A DNA stretch of 64,000 bases from Tubulanus polymorphus (lineage: Eukaryota > Nemertea > Palaeonemertea > Tubulaniformes > Tubulanidae): contig NC_134035.1 of NCBI RefSeq assembly GCF_964204645.1, forward strand, positions 11,098,501 through 11,162,500, read 5' to 3'. Positions 61,126 through 64,000 of the stretch are shown here, one piece after another. The notes beneath the pieces were generated by a model that had not been told where the DNA came from, did no database searches, and saw nothing but the letters and a program-made list of their open reading frames with translations. A program made the translations under genes and the position numbers. Each line of letters starts with the position of its first letter. Within the stretch, counting starts at the first letter, position 1.

Positions 61126-61361
61126 CACAGGGACCTGACAAAAAAATTTTTTACCCCAGTATCCTAGGTACTATATATAAAAAAAAACAAGGAGCCAACT
61201 CTCCGTCAGATCTGTACAGGTATGTCACTTCAACAGTTCGTAACTTCGTTATTGATAATCCAATCCGCTTCAAGTCTTTTTATATATAGTACCAAAAATA
61301 CATAAAGAGGATAGTACACCTTGGATACTGGGGTCAAAAATTTTTTTGTCAGGTCCCTGTG
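61126..61361. mobile_element. hAT-like MITE with 8-bp target duplication
   Basis: Ends CACAGGGACCTGACAAAAAA and TTTTTTGTCAGGTCCCTGTG form terminal inverted repeats of about 37 bp, extended by ACCCCAGTATCC / GGATACTGGGGT. ATCTAACC occurs directly on both sides (61,118-61,125 and 61,362-61,369). Eight-base duplications are typical of hAT transposases. 236 bp, non-coding. Confidence 0.9.
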
Positions 61362-61752
61362 ATCTAACCCTCAAATGGGGTTTACCTCATGCGTGGATCA
61401 AACACTAGGCCTAACTCGAGACTAATTTAACTTATCATCGAAAAGATTCATTCTGCAACCGTGCATCTAAATGTTAAATGAATTCAAAAATATTCGTAAT
61501 ACTGATGATTTTCATCGGAAAATTGATTATCTGAACACATTTCAACCCCAGTCCGAATCAATAGGAGTACATGTTACAAAAGTGCGGTCCATTAGTCCGA
61601 CAATTCCAGCTATGGCAAGTATGCTGAGCAACATCCTCCAGTTTTTTAATCAACATCGTCGAACCCGGAAATAAATGAAAATTCAAACCCAACAAATCAT
61701 AATAAAGCTATGAATTCTCTTTATTTCTAACAACGAATTCAGACTAAAAGTG

Positions 61753-64000
61753 ATGGCTGGGCTGCCTGATGAAATTGACTTCAGCGAAGGACGAGCTAAA
61801 AGGTATTTCAAAAAATTAGATCACTTGAAGTATGTATCCTAAGTCTGTAAATGTTTGATATTTTGTTGAATTTATTTGCATCCGACCCTGCCCTGGACGG
61901 ACAAAGCTTGTTAACTGGCTCGGATTCTATTTCCGGGTTGTTGATGATCTCACCAGAATGGTGCCAAATTTGAACGGCAAATAAATTCAAAATATTACAG
62001 AAATACATGTTTATTTTGGTTATTTATCCGCATCCAAGTTCCGATAAACAATTGGCTGTTAGTGTTAAGGATCATTATTGGGCGGTCACGACGCCTTAGG
62101 CCTACTATATAAAGATAACAAGGGATGAAATGGCTTGCTTTTGCCTGGGACCGTATTGATGCGACAGAAACCCTGCGCATGCGTGGTAACTTTCTGAAGT
62201 CCATGATCAGTTCAAGTTCAATGGATTTTTCTCGGAAACCTGTCGAGCCAAGACAATCACACTTCTAAGGAAAGTATCAATTTTTTGATTGATGTAGAAA
62301 AACTATAATTGTGTACTTTGATTGACAGCTCACTAGCAGTTTACAGCCCCTGTGGAAATACATATAGCCAATCAGTTTTAGGCTTGATGTACTCGGTATG
62401 GTAGAATAACGTTTAATTGCATCCTCTGACGAGCGTTTGATTAGATCCTGAGTCTGAATAGCAACTATGATCAGCAGGGGCGGATCCAGGGGCATGTTGT
62501 GACCATGTCGACCAATAAAAAGGGCATATATTCTTAATTTAGGGCGGAAAGGCATATCAGCAAAATTTTACTATCATTTTAGAGCTTTCTGAGCATCTCT
62601 GGGAGGCATTTAGTCAAGAAACATAGGTTATATATTCAGGAAAAATATCTATTGCGTATCTCAGGTGGTTACAACAGCAAATTTTGATACAGAGAAAAAA
62701 TGAAAAGGCACTTTAAAATTCCGGTCTAAATCCGCCCCTGATCTGCATTGTGAAAACTCGTTCTGTTCTGCAATTGTATTTTATAAGATTTGAACAGGTC
62801 TTTTATATCATAATATATAGGAATAGAAAAACTGTTGATTATTCAAAGTTTGCCGCTGATGATGCAGATGGCAGCTCTGATGGTAGGTAAATCTATCCCC
62901 TCTCTATCGTTGAACGTTTTTGTTATCTTTACTCGTGATTCAGTGGCACGATTTGAATATTTCATTTCTAGATGACTTTGAGGGATTCACACCACCACCA
63001 CCACCAGTGAATAAAGACAAATCTACTGCAAAGTCTAAAAAGGACTTAGATGATAAACTGATTGCTGGAAGGTAAGATATTCATGAAATAAGGAGGTTAT
63101 TTGTTCCAGTGTGGCCCAGCACCTTGATTTTTTAAGTACCAGGGCCCAGTTTTATAGACTTGTATTAGGCCCTAACTTTAACCGAGGAGTTAACCCCCGG
63201 CTTAAAGTTAATACCAGTCTATAAAAATGTCCCCTGGGGCTTATTTTGTAGAACTTGTCTTGTCACATCCCAAAAGGGCATTTTGAGGTCCAAAAATGCA
63301 ATATGTAGTTAGACATATTATTCCTGCACTGAATGTCCTAAGTCTTTATTGATAAAACAAAACAGGGGATTCAAAATATTTGATAAACTTGTACAAGTCT
63401 CAAAAGTCTACCCAGCCTGCTGACGTGTGCTAGTCTGAATACCAAACAAGGCTTGCACTGATTCCCTCATCATCTTATGTCAGAACAGTATTTTTGACCT
63501 ATCATACGACAGATTAGGTGAAATAAGTTGTTATTATGATACTGTCAAAATTTTCCTGTAAATTCTTTCGTTTGTATCTTCTAGGGCGTCTTTAGACGAT
63601 AAATTGCTGGAAAGAGATTTGAAAAAGGCGATGAATTTGTCGCTATCGAATGAGAAAAGTCCTCAAGTATCCCTCGTTGACATTCATTCGAAACAGCAGT
63701 CGGCAGTCGTCATTGATGACGACGTCGACGATATTGAAATACTCGGCTCGGAGCGTATAAAAACTGAACCGCCGGTCCCGGCGAAAAGAAAGAGAAAAAC
63801 GCTTCAAGGTTGTATTTTGTATATTTCGAATAGGCTCGATTTACTAGAATAAACGACGGATCGGTATATTAATTCGCAGTTTTTAGCGAGTCTGACAAAA
63901 TCTGCTAAGTACCATGGTACTTTACTTTTCACGTAAATCCTGGACTGAAAAGTGCTTTCTATTGCAAATATTTTCTACGCACTCTGATAAGTGCGTACTT
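61753..64000 (+). CDS. RAD51AP1: RAD51-associated protein 1, 5' part (continues past window)
   Basis: Exons 61753-61802, 62821-62882, 62972-63071 and 63585-63808 join in phase (ends 2, 1, 2, 1). The last exon ends at a GT donor, so more exons lie beyond 64,000. The N-terminus has NRKTVDYSKF, matching the vertebrate RAD51AP1 opening, then DDFEGFTPPPPPVN. LDDKLLERDLKKAMNLSLS corresponds to the conserved LDDKL..RDLE.AL.LS block; an acidic stretch and KRKRK follow. By family knowledge it binds DNA and stimulates RAD51 D-loop formation in homologous recombination, the RAD51-binding part being C-terminal and so outside this window. A similar LDDKL motif at the end of exon 3 looks like a partial internal repeat. 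Confidence 0.85.
62475..62740. repeat. hAT-type MITE in RAD51AP1 intron 1
   Basis: CAGGGGCGGATCCAGG at the left and ATCCGCCCCTG at the right form the terminal inverted repeat common in hAT elements. The 8 bases outside do not match cleanly, so the duplication has decayed or the ends are off by a few bases. A lone end (GGGGCGGATCCAGGA) also occurs at about 25,879 in the Kv intron. Confidence 0.7.
63143..63238. repeat. Small foldback element
   Basis: CAGGGCCCAGTTTTATAGAC at the left, GTCTATAAAAATGTCCCCTG at the right, with inner arms GAGTTAAC / GTTAA. Located in RAD51AP1 intron 3. Confidence 0.75.

Overview
This window is nuclear DNA from an animal. Genes are split by GT-AG introns, introns and spacers are AT-rich, and the sequence is crowded with short palindromic transposons. 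The gene content fits an invertebrate, most likely a marine spiralian (lophotrochozoan) such as a nemertean, mollusc, annelid or brachiopod: a DNMBP/Tuba orthologue, a Shaw-type Kv channel, a rolling-stone-like protein, ERGIC2, RAD51AP1, FMRFamide-receptor-like GPCRs and small cysteine-rich secreted peptides. I cannot name the species from sequence alone.

Layout. 2,696-17,279 (-): an 18-exon DNMBP/Tuba Cdc42-GEF scaffold, rebuilt exon by exon with every intron phase matching. 18,479-19,802 (-): a two-exon secreted protein with a PAN/apple-like N-terminus. 20,824-23,628 (+): a three-exon GPI-type Ly6/uPAR protein. 25,257-30,320 (+): a Shaw/Kv3-like potassium channel with two possible C-termini. 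30,774-32,976 (-): a four-exon rolling-stone-like membrane protein. 33.7-36.0 kb: a decayed Ty3/gypsy element lacking its RT region. 37,566-45,631 (-): a ten-exon ERGIC2. 48.2-52.1 kb: a small cluster of rhodopsin-family GPCRs, one intact, one interrupted by a stop, and several fragments. 54.7-61.0 kb: a tandem segmental duplication carrying two paralogous six-cysteine secreted peptides resembling the sea-anemone BDS/type I toxin fold, each copy hit by a different retroelement. 61,753 to the right edge (+): the 5' part of RAD51AP1.

The neighbouring genes have unrelated jobs (Cdc42/actin scaffolding, K+ currents, early secretory transport, homologous recombination) and form no operon or pathway. 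What unifies the window is mobile DNA. At least a dozen foldback/MITE elements of several families sit in introns and spacers. They include a hAT-like MITE with an exact 8-bp target duplication and a tRNA-Leu-derived SINE with a 10-bp target duplication. The most biologically interesting locus is the duplicated peptide gene pair, whose mature region has diverged much more than its signal peptide or flanking DNA.
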